A DNA stretch of 64,000 nucleotides from Rhodobacter sp. GTDB lineage: Bacteria > Pseudomonadota > Alphaproteobacteria > Rhodobacterales > Rhodobacteraceae. This document shows positions 16,673 to 25,255 of this stretch, piece by piece. The notes below the pieces were generated by a model that searched no databases, had not been told where the DNA came from, and saw only the letters and a list, made by a program, of their open reading frames with translations. The stretch is from the NCBI GenBank assembly GCA_020637515.1, contig JACKKG010000001.1, forward strand, positions 1,828,501 through 1,892,500, read 5' to 3'. Both the position numbers and the translations under genes were made by a program. How positions within the stretch are numbered: the stretch's first letter is position 1; each line of letters starts with the position of its first letter.

Positions 16673-17541
16673 CAGGCCGCCTCGCGCTTCAGGTTGCGCA
16701 TGGCTTCTTCGAGGTTGCCGTAGCTGGGCCGGACGTGGTGCGGGGTGTTCTGGCGGCCGACCTCGATGCACATGTTGGCCGGATGGTTGTGTAGGTTGGC
16801 GATCAGAACCTCGCGGATCAGCTTGTAGAAATGCGAGTCGTCCTCGACCACGGCGCGCATCTTGGCGGCGAAGGGACCGACGAAACCATAGGCGATGAAG
16901 ACCCCCAGAAAGGTCCCGACGAGCGCGCCGCCGATCAGACCGCCCAGCACTTCGGGCGGCTGGTCGATCGCGGCCATGGTCTTGATGACGCCCAGCACGG
17001 CGGCGACGATGCCCAGCGCCGGAAGGCCGTCGGCGACCGTCTGCATGGCATGGCTCGAATGCAGCGCGTGGTGCAGCGTCGATTCCATCCGCTTGTCCAG
17101 CACCTCCTCGACCTGGAGCGGGTCGTCGTAGCTGAGGGTGATCGAGCGCAAGGTGTCGCAGATCAGTTCGACGGCCTCGTGGTCTTTCAGGACCTTCGGA
17201 TAGCGGCCGAAGATGTCCGATGTTTCGGGGGCCTCGATGTGTTCCTCCAACGCGACCGGGTTCTGCCGCGCCAGCCGGATAAGTTCGAACAGCAGGCACA
17301 GAAGGTCCTGATAATCGGCGGGTTTCCAGTTCGCGCCCTTGAAGACCTTGCCGATATCCTTGATCGTCTGCTTGACCCCGGCGCCGTCGTTGGCGATCAG
17401 AAAGGCCCCGATCGCCGCGCCCATGATCATCGTCAGTTCGAAGGGCAGCGAATGCAGGATGATCCCGAAATGGCCCCCGGCAGCGACATAGCCGCCAAAC
17501 ACCATCACGAAGACGACGACGATGCCTATGATGCCGATCAT
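16672..17541 (-). CDS. motA: Flagellar motor stator protein MotA
   Basis: A 289-aa proton-channel stator subunit with four membrane segments. The conserved GLPALGIVAAVLGVIKTM and GTFLGVFIAYGFVGP carry the two prolines important for torque generation. The N terminus IGIIGIVVVFVMVFGGYVAAGG and the large cytoplasmic loop with FELIRLARQNPVALEEH match the family. The gene is the fourth of fliL-DUF6468-motE-motA-unknown. No motB is in the window, so its partner must lie elsewhere. Confidence 0.95.
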   Translation of the reverse strand: MIGIIGIVVVFVMVFGGYVAAGGHFGIILHSLPFELTMIMGAAIGAFLIANDGAGVKQTIKDIGKVFKGANWKPADYQDLLCLLFELIRLARQNPVALEEHIEAPETSDIFGRYPKVLKDHEAVELICDTLRSITLSYDDPLQVEEVLDKRMESTLHHALHSSHAMQTVADGLPALGIVAAVLGVIKTMAAIDQPPEVLGGLIGGALVGTFLGVFIAYGFVGPFAAKMRAVVEDDSHFYKLIREVLIANLHNHPANMCIEVGRQNTPHHVRPSYGNLEEAMRNLKREAA

Positions 17542-17609
17542 GAAACGCTCCGTTCCTGCTTTGGGCCAATCTGGCGTGGGAACCTTAAGAAAGCCTCACC
17601 GCCGGTCCG

Positions 17610-18191
17610 TCATTCGCGCGGAACCAGGGCATTGCGTCCGGCGAGGATCGCGCTGAACCCGTAGGCCTGCCTGGGATCCAGTCCGGCGAGAATCGCCGCC
17701 GCGCTGGTGGGGGACAGCCGTCCCAGGAAGCCCGCCGCGAATTCGGGGTCCATCTCGGAGAAGACGGCGGCCGCCTGTTCGGGTTCCATGGCTTCGAACA
17801 CGCTGACCAGGCGGGCGATATCGTCCTCGGCCGCGCGATCGGCCTGCGCCATGGTGGCCGAGAGTTCGGCCTCGGCACTTTGAAGTGCGTCGATCTGGGC
17901 CTGCACCCGCTGCTGCGCGGCCGCGAGGAGCGCCTCGCGTTCCTGCAGATCGGCTTCGCGCTGGTTGACGCTGCGCTCGCGCTCGCGGATTTCCAGCGTC
18001 AGTTGCGCGTCGCTCACAGGGCTGGAGCGCAGAGCCGCCACCGCGGGGACCGGGTCTTGCGCCATCGCCATCCCCAGGCCCGAAACCGCGCGCAGGCCCG
18101 CGGCCAACACGAACAGCGCCGAAAGGGCCGGCAGGACGCGTGCGCGGCGCGCGGGACGCGGGCGGCGGCGCCGGGACAGGAGGGGGGCCAT
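17610..18191 (-). CDS. motE: MotE-like flagellar motor protein (MgtE-N-like domain)
   Basis: A 193-aa protein with a basic N terminus, one hydrophobic segment (about 20-40), a coiled coil (about 65-120, SVNQREADLQEREALLAAAQ) and a C-terminal domain resembling the MgtE/FliG-type superhelix (EPEQAAAVFSEMDPEFAAGF, then ILAGLDP). This architecture is that of alphaproteobacterial MotE, described in Sinorhizobium as a periplasmic chaperone for MotC. The gene lies 68 bases before motA and shares one base with the DUF6468-like gene upstream. Confidence 0.82.
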   Translation of the reverse strand: MAPLLSRRRRPRPARRARVLPALSALFVLAAGLRAVSGLGMAMAQDPVPAVAALRSSPVSDAQLTLEIRERERSVNQREADLQEREALLAAAQQRVQAQIDALQSAEAELSATMAQADRAAEDDIARLVSVFEAMEPEQAAAVFSEMDPEFAAGFLGRLSPTSAAAILAGLDPRQAYGFSAILAGRNALVPRE

Positions 18192-18631
18192 CAGAACGCT
18201 CCCGGCCCTTGCCGTCTGCGCAGGACCCGCGCGCGCGTCGGCGCCGCACCGTGGTCGTCGTCCTGCGGTTCGGGCGCAGTCTGGCGGGGGGCGGCGTCCG
18301 TCGGCCAGGGCGAGGGAGGGCGCGCCGTCGTGTGGGTCCCCCGGTCCTCGGGGAGGTCATGCATCGACGCGACGAGCAATTCCAGCTTTCGCGCGACGGT
18401 TTCGGCGCGGTCCACCTGCCCGTCCAACCGCCCGCCGACCCGCCCGGCCGTTTCCTGCGCCACGGTCAGCGACCGGGCCAGCGCGTCCACTTGAGCGGAG
18501 AGGACCGCGATCGCGCTGCCGACCCCGCCTTCCAGGGTGCCCAGGGCTTTGAGCCGGCGGGACAGGATGGCGCAGTAGATCGCGGCCCCCAGGGCGGCGG
18601 CGGTCAGCAGAAGATCGGAGAGATAGGTCAT
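18191..18631 (-). CDS. DUF6468-like flagellar-cluster membrane protein
   Basis: A 146-aa protein with one N-terminal transmembrane helix (MTYLSDLLLTAAALGAAIYC), a helical or coiled-coil part (about 30-95) and a polar, proline-rich tail. Position between fliL and motE, plus this architecture, matches the DUF6468 group found in alphaproteobacterial flagellar operons; Caulobacter PflI, a flagellar positioning factor, is the relative I recall. The assignment is tentative. The ATG at 18631 is chosen because the preceding in-frame residues are Cys/Arg-rich and are a shadow of fliL. Its stop overlaps the motE start by one base. Confidence 0.65.
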   Translation of the reverse strand: MTYLSDLLLTAAALGAAIYCAILSRRLKALGTLEGGVGSAIAVLSAQVDALARSLTVAQETAGRVGGRLDGQVDRAETVARKLELLVASMHDLPEDRGTHTTARPPSPWPTDAAPRQTAPEPQDDDHGAAPTRARVLRRRQGPGAF

Positions 18632-18641
18632 CGCAAGCCCC

Positions 18642-19190
18642 TCAGTTGAAAACGAATTCCATGACCAGCAGGTCGTTGACCATGCCCGGTCCGGTGACGA
18701 TCTGGACCCGGCGCAGCATCTGCGCGCGCAGGCGCAGCAGCGCGGCCGGCTCTTGCAGTTCATGCGGGTCCAGCGCGCGCAGATAGATGTTCAGCACATC
18801 CATGATTCGCGGCATCAGGTGCTGCACGTCACCTTCGTTGCCCGAGGGGACCTCGAGCTGCGCGGAAAACCGCAAGTGCCGCGATTCGGCGCGCGGCCCC
18901 ATGTTCACCGTGATCGGATCGAGCGGCACAAATCCCACATCGCCGGAATGCCCGGAGTCCCCGGAGCTGCCGCCATGGCTCGCCGCCGCAGGGTCAGGCG
19001 TGCCGTGTTCCGGCGTGGCGCCATGCGATCCCGCCGATCCGGCGCCGCCGGGCAGCAACGAATCGATCAGCCCCGCATAGGTCGCGTAGAATCCGCCGCC
19101 CGCGCCGGCCAAGGCCAGGACCAGCCCCAGAATCAGCGGAAGTTTCGACGATCTGGCCGGGGTTTCAGCGGTTGCGGCGGCGTTGGACAT
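18642..19190 (-). CDS. fliL: Flagellar basal-body-associated protein FliL
   Basis: A 182-aa FliL with one membrane helix (about 17-40) and a Gly/Ser/His-rich periplasmic linker (about 48-85). The conserved domain has FVPLDPITVNM, HLRFSAQLEV, RIMDVLNIYLRAL and the closing VNDLLVMEFVFN. FliL encircles the stator and stabilises it at high load. It is the first gene of the minus-strand operon, divergent from fliF across a 128-bp region that holds a CtrA-like box. fliM does not follow it, unlike in many relatives. Confidence 0.93.
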   Translation of the reverse strand: MSNAAATAETPARSSKLPLILGLVLALAGAGGGFYATYAGLIDSLLPGGAGSAGSHGATPEHGTPDPAAASHGGSSGDSGHSGDVGFVPLDPITVNMGPRAESRHLRFSAQLEVPSGNEGDVQHLMPRIMDVLNIYLRALDPHELQEPAALLRLRAQMLRRVQIVTGPGMVNDLLVMEFVFN

Positions 19191-19246
19191 GGCGGCGGGA
19201 CCCTGTGCAGTTTCCTGTTCTCTCCGCCGGTTTTCGCATGATCTGG

Positions 19247-19261
19247 CTAACCGATTGTTAA
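19247..19261. promoter_or_regulatory. CtrA-like binding site between fliL and fliF
   Basis: CTAA-N7-TTAA (CTAACCGATTGTTAA) matches the full CtrA consensus TTAA-N7-TTAA at seven of eight fixed bases. It sits 57 bp from the fliL start and 57 bp before the fliF start, in the divergent intergenic region. CtrA is the known activator of flagellar genes in many Rhodobacterales. The motif match is seen; binding is inferred. Confidence 0.6.
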
Positions 19262-19318
19262 TCGAAACGGGTCAAGGATCGCCTCATCGGGACAGAAGGT
19301 CCACGAGGGGGATACGCA

Positions 19319-20899
19319 TTGGAACAGCTGCTGTCAGTCTGGAACGCCCTGGAACCGCGCCGCCGGCTCCTTGCGGTCGGCGCGACGGTCGGGGTCTTCG
19401 TGGCCGTGCTCATGTTGGCGCGTCTGGCCACCACGCCGGGCCTGTCGCTGCTCTATTCCGGGCTTGAGGGGGCGCAGGCGGGCGAGGTGATCCAGGCGCT
19501 CGATCAGCGTGGCATCGCCTACGAGGTGCGCGGCGACGCGATCTATGTCGATTCGTCGCAACGCGATGAAACGCGGATGTCGCTGGCGGCCCAGGGGCTG
19601 CCTGCGAATTCGGCCACCGGATACGAGCTGCTGGACGGTCTGACCGGCTTCGGCACCACCGCGCAGATGTTCGACGCCGCCTATTGGCGCGCAAAGGAGG
19701 GCGAACTCGCGCGCACGATCATGGCCAGCCCCCATATCCGCTTTGCCCGCGTGCATCTGGCCCAGGGCACGACGCAGCCGTTCCAGCGCGCGCAGCAGTC
19801 GTCGGCCTCGGTCACGGTGACGCCGGCGGGGGTTCCGTTGACGCCGCAACAGGCTCAGGCGCTCCGCTATCTGGTGGCCTCGGCCGTTGCGGGGCTGAGC
19901 GCCGAGAATGTCTCGGTGATCGATTCCAACGGCGGGGTCGTGATCGGAGAGGACGCCGGCCCGATGACCCAGGCGAACGACCGCGCGCAGGCCTTGCGGC
20001 ATAACGTCGAGCGCCTGCTCGAGGCCCGCGTCGGCCCGGGTCGCGCCGTGGTCGAGGTGAATGTCGATACGGTGACCGACCGGGAAACCATTACCGAACG
20101 GCTGATCGACCCCAGCCAGCGCGCGGCGGTGTCCCAGGAAAGCGAGGAGCGCAACGCGACGTCCAGCGATTCGGGCGGCGGCGCGGTGACTGTGGCCTCG
20201 AACCTGCCGGATGGCGAGGCCGCCCAGAACGGTGGCCAGGCCCAATCGCGCGAGACCCTGTCGCGCGCCCGCACCAGCTGGGAGGTGTCACGCACCAGCC
20301 GCGAGGTCGAACGCGGCCCCGGCGCGATTCGGCGGCTGACGGTGGCGGTTCTGATCGACGGCCTGCACGCGGTCGATGCGAACGGCGATCCCCAGTGGCA
20401 ACCCCGCCCCGATGACGAACTGGCCGCCTTGCGCGAACTCGTGGCCTCGGCCGTCGGCTTCGACGAGGCGCGCGGCGACGTGATCACCCTGCGGTCCCTG
20501 CCGTTCGATCTGACCGGCATCGAGGTCGGCACCGCGGGAACGGTGGGATGGTTCGACCGGCTGGGTCTGGACGCGATGGGGCTCATCCGATTGGCGGCTC
20601 TGGCGGCGGTCGTGCTGTTCCTCGCGCTTTTCGTGCTGCGGCCGATCCTGCGCGCACCCGCCCGGGGGGACAGCGCCGATCTGTTGCCCGGCCTGTCGCC
20701 CCCGCCCCCCGCCGCGGGCCCGGTGCTGACCGGCGAAATCGACGACGAGGCGCCGGGCGCCGCCGCGCTGCGCGTGGCCGAGGATCGCGCCGCGCCCCCC
20801 GATCCGGTTGAGCGGATGCGCCAGCTGATCGCGGAACGCCAGGACGAGACGCTGGAAATCCTGCGCAACTGGATGGAAGAACCCGAGGAGCCCCGCTGA
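19319..20899 (+). CDS. fliF: Flagellar MS-ring protein FliF
   Basis: A 526-aa FliF with two membrane helices (about 20-42 and 420-443). The ring-building YscJ/FliF domain contains PGLSLLYSGL, RMSLAAQGLP and FARVHLAQG. The C-terminal FliG-binding tail is present (QLIAERQDETLEILRNWMEE). There is no ATG or GTG in frame after the upstream stop at 19259, so TTG at 19319 with GAGGGGG in front is the likely start. Its TGA shares one base with the fliH-like ATG. Confidence 0.92.
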   Translation: MEQLLSVWNALEPRRRLLAVGATVGVFVAVLMLARLATTPGLSLLYSGLEGAQAGEVIQALDQRGIAYEVRGDAIYVDSSQRDETRMSLAAQGLPANSATGYELLDGLTGFGTTAQMFDAAYWRAKEGELARTIMASPHIRFARVHLAQGTTQPFQRAQQSSASVTVTPAGVPLTPQQAQALRYLVASAVAGLSAENVSVIDSNGGVVIGEDAGPMTQANDRAQALRHNVERLLEARVGPGRAVVEVNVDTVTDRETITERLIDPSQRAAVSQESEERNATSSDSGGGAVTVASNLPDGEAAQNGGQAQSRETLSRARTSWEVSRTSREVERGPGAIRRLTVAVLIDGLHAVDANGDPQWQPRPDDELAALRELVASAVGFDEARGDVITLRSLPFDLTGIEVGTAGTVGWFDRLGLDAMGLIRLAALAAVVLFLALFVLRPILRAPARGDSADLLPGLSPPPPAAGPVLTGEIDDEAPGAAALRVAEDRAAPPDPVERMRQLIAERQDETLEILRNWMEEPEEPR

Positions 20900-21495
20900 T
20901 GCCCAGTCCCCTGCGACTCGAGGTGTTCGAAACCCCGGACACGCTGGACGGCCCCGCGCTGCTGATGCCCGAGGACATCGAGGACATCCGCCTCAACGCC
21001 TATGAACGCGGCTATGTCGCCGGATGGGAAGATGGCGGCACCCAGTCCGCGAGCGATGCGGCCACGCGCCGCGCGGCGGTCGAGCGCCAGGTCGAGCAGT
21101 TGACCTTCACCTATCACGAGGCCCGCGGGCATGTGCTCAAGGGGCTCGAACCGCTGTTGAGGGCGATGATCGACGCCGTTCTGCCGGCTGCGGCGCGGGC
21201 GTCGGTGGCGCCCGTGGCGATGGAACAACTCATGCCCCTGGCGCTTGCCGCGACCGAGACGCCGATCACCTTGCGAGTCGGGCGCGGCAGTCTTTCGGCC
21301 TTCGAAGACGCGTTCGAGGGTCAGCCGCTGCCGCCTCTCACGCTGATCGAAACCGACGATCTGGACGCGGGGCAGGCGGAATTCGCCTTTGGCGCTGCCG
21401 AGACCCGGATCGACCTCAGCCATGCCGCCCGCGCGATCGCCGAGGCGATCGGCCGTTTCTACCGCATCCAGTCCGAGGAGACCCGCCGTGCCTGA
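20899..21495 (+). CDS. fliH: FliH-like flagellar export ATPase regulator
   Basis: A 198-aa acidic protein between fliF and fliN. An N-terminal AYERGYVAGWEDGG segment resembles the Gly-rich helix of FliH, followed by a coiled region and a globular alpha/beta C terminus ending in AIGRFYRIQSEE. FliH holds the FliI ATPase in check and links it to FliN at the C ring. Sequence similarity to classical FliH is weak, so the call leans on position. It overlaps fliN by 8 bp. Confidence 0.65.
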   Translation: MPSPLRLEVFETPDTLDGPALLMPEDIEDIRLNAYERGYVAGWEDGGTQSASDAATRRAAVERQVEQLTFTYHEARGHVLKGLEPLLRAMIDAVLPAAARASVAPVAMEQLMPLALAATETPITLRVGRGSLSAFEDAFEGQPLPPLTLIETDDLDAGQAEFAFGAAETRIDLSHAARAIAEAIGRFYRIQSEETRRA

Positions 21496-21787
21496 TACCC
21501 AATCCGCCCCGAGCACCGCCAGCAACAACCTGGGCCGGGGCGCCTTTACCCAGGTTCCGATCGAGATCACGGTATCCGTCGGCCGCGCGCGGCCCCTGGT
21601 CCGCGACCTGCTGCGGCTTCAGCGCGACAGCGTGCTGCCCCTGGACCGCCGTGTCGAGGACCCGGTCGAACTGTTCGTCGGCGACCGCCTGATCGCGCGC
21701 GGTGTTCTCGAAGAACTGGAGGGCGAGCAGGCGGGCCAGATGGTCGTGCGGCTGACCGAGGTCGCCGATCTGTCGAACGGGCTGTAG
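21488..21787 (+). CDS. fliN: Flagellar motor switch protein FliN
   Basis: A 99-aa FliN with the SpoA domain visible from VPIEITVSVGRARPLVRDLL to the closing VVRLTEV, including VELFVGDRLIARGVL. FliN forms the base of the C ring with FliM. The start is GTG at 21488 inside the 3' end of the fliH-like gene; an upstream in-frame extension would give a fliH shadow. fliP begins three bases after its stop. Confidence 0.9.
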   Translation: MPDTQSAPSTASNNLGRGAFTQVPIEITVSVGRARPLVRDLLRLQRDSVLPLDRRVEDPVELFVGDRLIARGVLEELEGEQAGQMVVRLTEVADLSNGL

Positions 21788-21790
21788 GCG

Positions 21791-22516
21791 ATGCGCCGCG
21801 CAGTCGCGATTCTGGCGCTGCTGGCGCTGCTGGTCTGGCCCATCGCCGCATCGGCGCAAGAGGTGACTCTGTCGATGGGCGAGGGGGGCGGGCTGGCGGT
21901 CCGCTCCGTGCAGCTCATGGTGTTGCTGACCCTTCTCAGCCTGGTGCCGGGGCTGATGGTCATGGTCACCTGCTTTCCCTTCATCGTCACGGTGCTGGCG
22001 ATCCTGCGGCAGGCGATCGGGTTGCAGCAGTCGCCGCCGTCGATGCTGCTGACCACGCTGGCGCTGTTCCTGACCTATTTCGTGATGGAACCGGTCTTTA
22101 CGGCGGCCTGGGACGCGGGTGTGGTGCCGCTTCAGGCGGGGCAGATCGGCGTGGACGAGGCCATGGCGCGCGCGATCGTGCCCTTTCGCGGCTTCATGGC
22201 GGCACGCATCGACCCCGACACCTGGCAGGGTCTGGCCACGCTGCGGCCCGACGCGCCCGTCTTTTCGCCCGACGGTCCGCTGTCGGTGCTGGTGCCGTCC
22301 TTCCTGTTGTCGGAACTGTCGCGCGCGTTCGAGGTCGGCTTCGTGATCTTCCTGCCGTTCCTCATCATCGACCTGGTGGTGGCGGCGGTGCTGATGTCGA
22401 TGGGCATGATGATGGTTCCGCCGGCGGTGGTGTCGCTGCCGTTCAAACTGGCGTTCTTCGTCGTGGCGGATGGCTGGACGCTGGTGTCGGCTTCGTTGGT
22501 GCGGGGCTATTTCTGA
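21791..22516 (+). CDS. fliP: Flagellar export gate protein FliP
   Basis: A 241-aa FliP with a cleavable signal peptide (1-22, cut after ASA) and four membrane helices. Conserved blocks are LVPGLMVMVTCFPFIVTVL, FVMEPVFTAAW, SELSRAFEVGFVIFLPFLII and VVAAVLMSMGMMMVPP. FliP with FliQ and FliR makes the export gate. fliQ and fliR are not next to it; the operon ends here, with two-component genes converging from the right. Confidence 0.95.
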   Translation: MRRAVAILALLALLVWPIAASAQEVTLSMGEGGGLAVRSVQLMVLLTLLSLVPGLMVMVTCFPFIVTVLAILRQAIGLQQSPPSMLLTTLALFLTYFVMEPVFTAAWDAGVVPLQAGQIGVDEAMARAIVPFRGFMAARIDPDTWQGLATLRPDAPVFSPDGPLSVLVPSFLLSELSRAFEVGFVIFLPFLIIDLVVAAVLMSMGMMMVPPAVVSLPFKLAFFVVADGWTLVSASLVRGYF

Positions 22517-22538
22517 CCCGCCGCCGGGCGCGCGCGGC

Positions 22539-23243
22539 TCAACTCCAGTGCACGTCGCCCAGAAAGATGTATCCCGCGCCATAGATCGTCTTGATCAGGC
22601 GCGGGTTCTTGGGGTCCTCGCCCAGCTTCGCGCGCAACCGCGAGATGCGGACATCCATCGCCCGGTCAAAGCTTTCACCGGCCGCGCCGCCCAGGCTTTC
22701 CTGCATCTGCGTGCGCGAGATCAGCCGTTTCGGGGCATCCAGGAACAGGCGCAGGACCTCGCCCTCGGCGTGGCTGAAGGGCACCTCGGCGCCGTCCGCG
22801 CCGATCAGCACGTAGCGGTCGAACTGGGCCTCCCAGCCGTTGAACCGCGCGATGCTGCCGCCGCTGCCCTGCGCCGGCCGACCCTTGCGCAGGCGGGCAC
22901 GGATCCGGGCCACGACCTCGGCCGGTTCGAAGGGTTTGATGATGTAGTCGTCAGCCCCCAGTTCCAGGCCTGTCACCCGGTCGTGTGGCGCCGCGCGGCC
23001 CGAGATGATGATGATCGTCGCGCCCGATTCCAGCGCCAGGCGGTGCACCAGGGCCAGGCCGTCGCGGTCCGGCAGGCCCAGATCGACCAGACAGACATCG
23101 GGCGCGGTGCGTTTCAGCGCCGCCTCGAATTCGGTCGCGCGCGAGTAGCTGGACGTGCGAAACCCGGCCTCGGTCAGCGCATCGGCCAGGATGCAGCGGA
23201 TTTCGGCCTCGTCGTCGAGGATGGCGACATGGGGTTGGGACAT
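22539..23243 (-). CDS. OmpR-family response regulator
   Basis: A 234-aa regulator with a receiver domain (acidic pair Asp10/Asp11, phospho-site Asp54 in CLVDLGLPD, Lys103 in IIKPFEP) and a winged-helix DNA-binding domain ending in RLIKTIYGAGYIFLG. The longer frame adds 37 residues read from the 3' end of the kinase gene; ATG at 23243 gives the standard N terminus (MSQPHVAILDDEAEI). It lies 7 bases after the hybrid kinase gene, its probable partner. Targets unknown. Confidence 0.92.
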   Translation of the reverse strand: MSQPHVAILDDEAEIRCILADALTEAGFRTSSYSRATEFEAALKRTAPDVCLVDLGLPDRDGLALVHRLALESGATIIIISGRAAPHDRVTGLELGADDYIIKPFEPAEVVARIRARLRKGRPAQGSGGSIARFNGWEAQFDRYVLIGADGAEVPFSHAEGEVLRLFLDAPKRLISRTQMQESLGGAAGESFDRAMDVRISRLRAKLGEDPKNPRLIKTIYGAGYIFLGDVHWS

Positions 23244-23250
23244 GGGGCTC

Positions 23251-25227
23251 CTATGGGGCGAACGTCCGGGCCGTCGGGCCGTGCAACGCCGCGTCCAGAT
23301 CATCCGGTTCGAAGGGTTTCTGCAAGACCCCGAATTCGGCGGCGGCGGCGGCATGGAGGGAATCGTGGGGCGGCAGCGAGGTCATCAGCAGCGACGGCAG
23401 GGTCGGCCGCGCCGCGCGCAACTGGCGCAACAGCGCGAGCCCCGTGGCCTCGCCCGGAAGCTGGATGTCGGACAATACGGCGCCGATCTCGGGGATCTGG
23501 GACAGGGCCAGTGCGTCGCTGGCGGTTTCGGCTTCGATCACCTGATGGCCCAGGCCGACCAGGATCTCGCGCACATGGGTGCGGATCTCGGGGCTGTCTT
23601 CGACCAGCAGAACCAGGCGCGACTGGTTGGGCGCCGGATCGGCGGCGGGCCGCAGGGGCAGGCGCAGCGTGACGCGCGCGCCGCCGGCGGTCCGGTTCGA
23701 CAAGCGCACCGATCCGCCGGCAAGCGAGGCCTGGTCGAACACCATCGCCAGCCCCAGCCCCGAGCCCTCGCCGCCCTTGGTGGTGAAAAAGGGATCGAGG
23801 CCGCGCTTCAACGCTTCGTCGGAAAACCCGGGGCCCGTGTCCTCGACCGTAAGCTCCAGCCAGGTATCGCGCACGCGACGCGCATCCAGACGGACCGTGC
23901 CGCCAGTCTGGCTGGTTGGCGCCGTGGCCGACGCGCGGCCGGCCGTGCCGCAGATCGCGTCGCGCGCGTTCAGGATCAGGTTGAGCAACGCATCCTGAAC
24001 CGCGCCCGGGTCCAGCATCATGCGCGGCAGGCCCGGCTCCAGCGCGATCTGCAGTCGGGTGCCCTCGGGCAGGGACGGCGACGCCATCATGCGAAGGTCG
24101 TCGAGCAACGCCTCCAGATCGACCGGCTCGGGCCTGAGGGCGCGCTCGCCCGAGATCTCGCCGATCCGTTGCAGCAAGGTGCCGCCGCGTCGGGCCGCGG
24201 CCAGCGTCGCGCGCACCGCCTCGGCCGCCTCGTGGTCCAGGCGCGGATCGCGCGCCAGTTTGCCCTGCAAGCCCAGGATGATCGTCAGCAGATTGGCGAA
24301 ATCATGCGCCAGCCCCGAGGTCAGCTGCGCCGCCAGCTCGCGTTTTCGGGTCTGCATCAGGGCCGCGCGGGCCTGCGTTTCGGCGGTGATGTCGGTGGAC
24401 AGAAGGTAAATGCCGCCCGGCCGGCCATCGAGATCGGGGGTCAGCGCGACCCGCAAGCGCCGGCCGCTGTCTTCGTGGGTGATCTCGCAGACCGCCGGCT
24501 CACCCGCCAGGGCGCGCTGCATCGGCGGCAGGATGCGCGCGAAGGTGCCCGGGCCCAGCGCAATCGAGGCATGCAGCCCGACAACGTCACCGGGGGCGCC
24601 GGGGATCAGCGCCGACAGGTGTTTGTTCGAATAGGTAAAAACCAGATCGCGGTCCAGGTGGGCGATATGCGCGGGCGCCATCTCGGTCATCAGGCGGGTG
24701 CGCGCTTCGCTTTCGGTCAGTTCGCGCTTGGCCTCTTGCAGCGCCGCGTTGGCCGAGGCGAGCGCCCGGTTCGCCAGACCGAGGCGCTCTGCATGGGCCA
24801 GAACCTGATCCGAGAGTTCCTCGGACCGGGCACGCAGCAATTGTTCCTGGACCTTGATTTCGGTGATGTCGGTATAGACCGTGACCCAGCCGCCCTGGGC
24901 CAGCGGCGCGCCTTCGACCGAGATCCAGCGCCCGTTGGCGCGCTGACGCTCCATGTAGTGCGGCTGAAAGGCGCGCGCGGTCTCGACGCGCTGGCGGACG
25001 GCCTCGGCCGGGTCGCTTTGCGGGCCGTATTCCCCGGCCTCGACCAGATAGCGGATCGTATCCTCGAACGAGGCGCCGCGCGCGACCAGGGCATCGGGCA
25101 GGCCGAACATGGCCTGATAACGGGGGTTGCAGACCGCCAGTTTCAGGTCGCTGTCGAAGATCGACAGCGCCTGCTGGATCAGGCTCAATCCGGCGCGGGT
25201 CAGCTTTTCGATCGGCTCGGCGTGCAT
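23251..25227 (-). CDS. Soluble PAS hybrid sensor histidine kinase
   Basis: A 658-aa kinase without membrane segments. The N-terminal PAS_7-type domain (about 12-125, ending VTVYTDITEI) is followed by a coiled linker and a second PAS-like domain (about 170-285). HisKA has phospho-acceptor His308 in GLAHDFANLL. HATPase follows (about 390-525, with LNLILNARDA and VEDTGPGFSD), then a C-terminal receiver with Asp587 in SDIQLPG. It probably senses a cytoplasmic ligand or redox signal and works with the OmpR-type regulator just downstream. The signal is unknown. Confidence 0.9.
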   Translation of the reverse strand: MHAEPIEKLTRAGLSLIQQALSIFDSDLKLAVCNPRYQAMFGLPDALVARGASFEDTIRYLVEAGEYGPQSDPAEAVRQRVETARAFQPHYMERQRANGRWISVEGAPLAQGGWVTVYTDITEIKVQEQLLRARSEELSDQVLAHAERLGLANRALASANAALQEAKRELTESEARTRLMTEMAPAHIAHLDRDLVFTYSNKHLSALIPGAPGDVVGLHASIALGPGTFARILPPMQRALAGEPAVCEITHEDSGRRLRVALTPDLDGRPGGIYLLSTDITAETQARAALMQTRKRELAAQLTSGLAHDFANLLTIILGLQGKLARDPRLDHEAAEAVRATLAAARRGGTLLQRIGEISGERALRPEPVDLEALLDDLRMMASPSLPEGTRLQIALEPGLPRMMLDPGAVQDALLNLILNARDAICGTAGRASATAPTSQTGGTVRLDARRVRDTWLELTVEDTGPGFSDEALKRGLDPFFTTKGGEGSGLGLAMVFDQASLAGGSVRLSNRTAGGARVTLRLPLRPAADPAPNQSRLVLLVEDSPEIRTHVREILVGLGHQVIEAETASDALALSQIPEIGAVLSDIQLPGEATGLALLRQLRAARPTLPSLLMTSLPPHDSLHAAAAAEFGVLQKPFEPDDLDAALHGPTARTFAP

Positions 25228-25255
25228 GGGCGCAACTTAGCGCCGGCGCCGGCCG

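Noticed and set aside
14474..16723. 749-codon open frame on plus
   Set aside because: Antisense shadow of the 863-aa exported protein and motA; composition is Arg/Gly/Gln-rich with no domain features.
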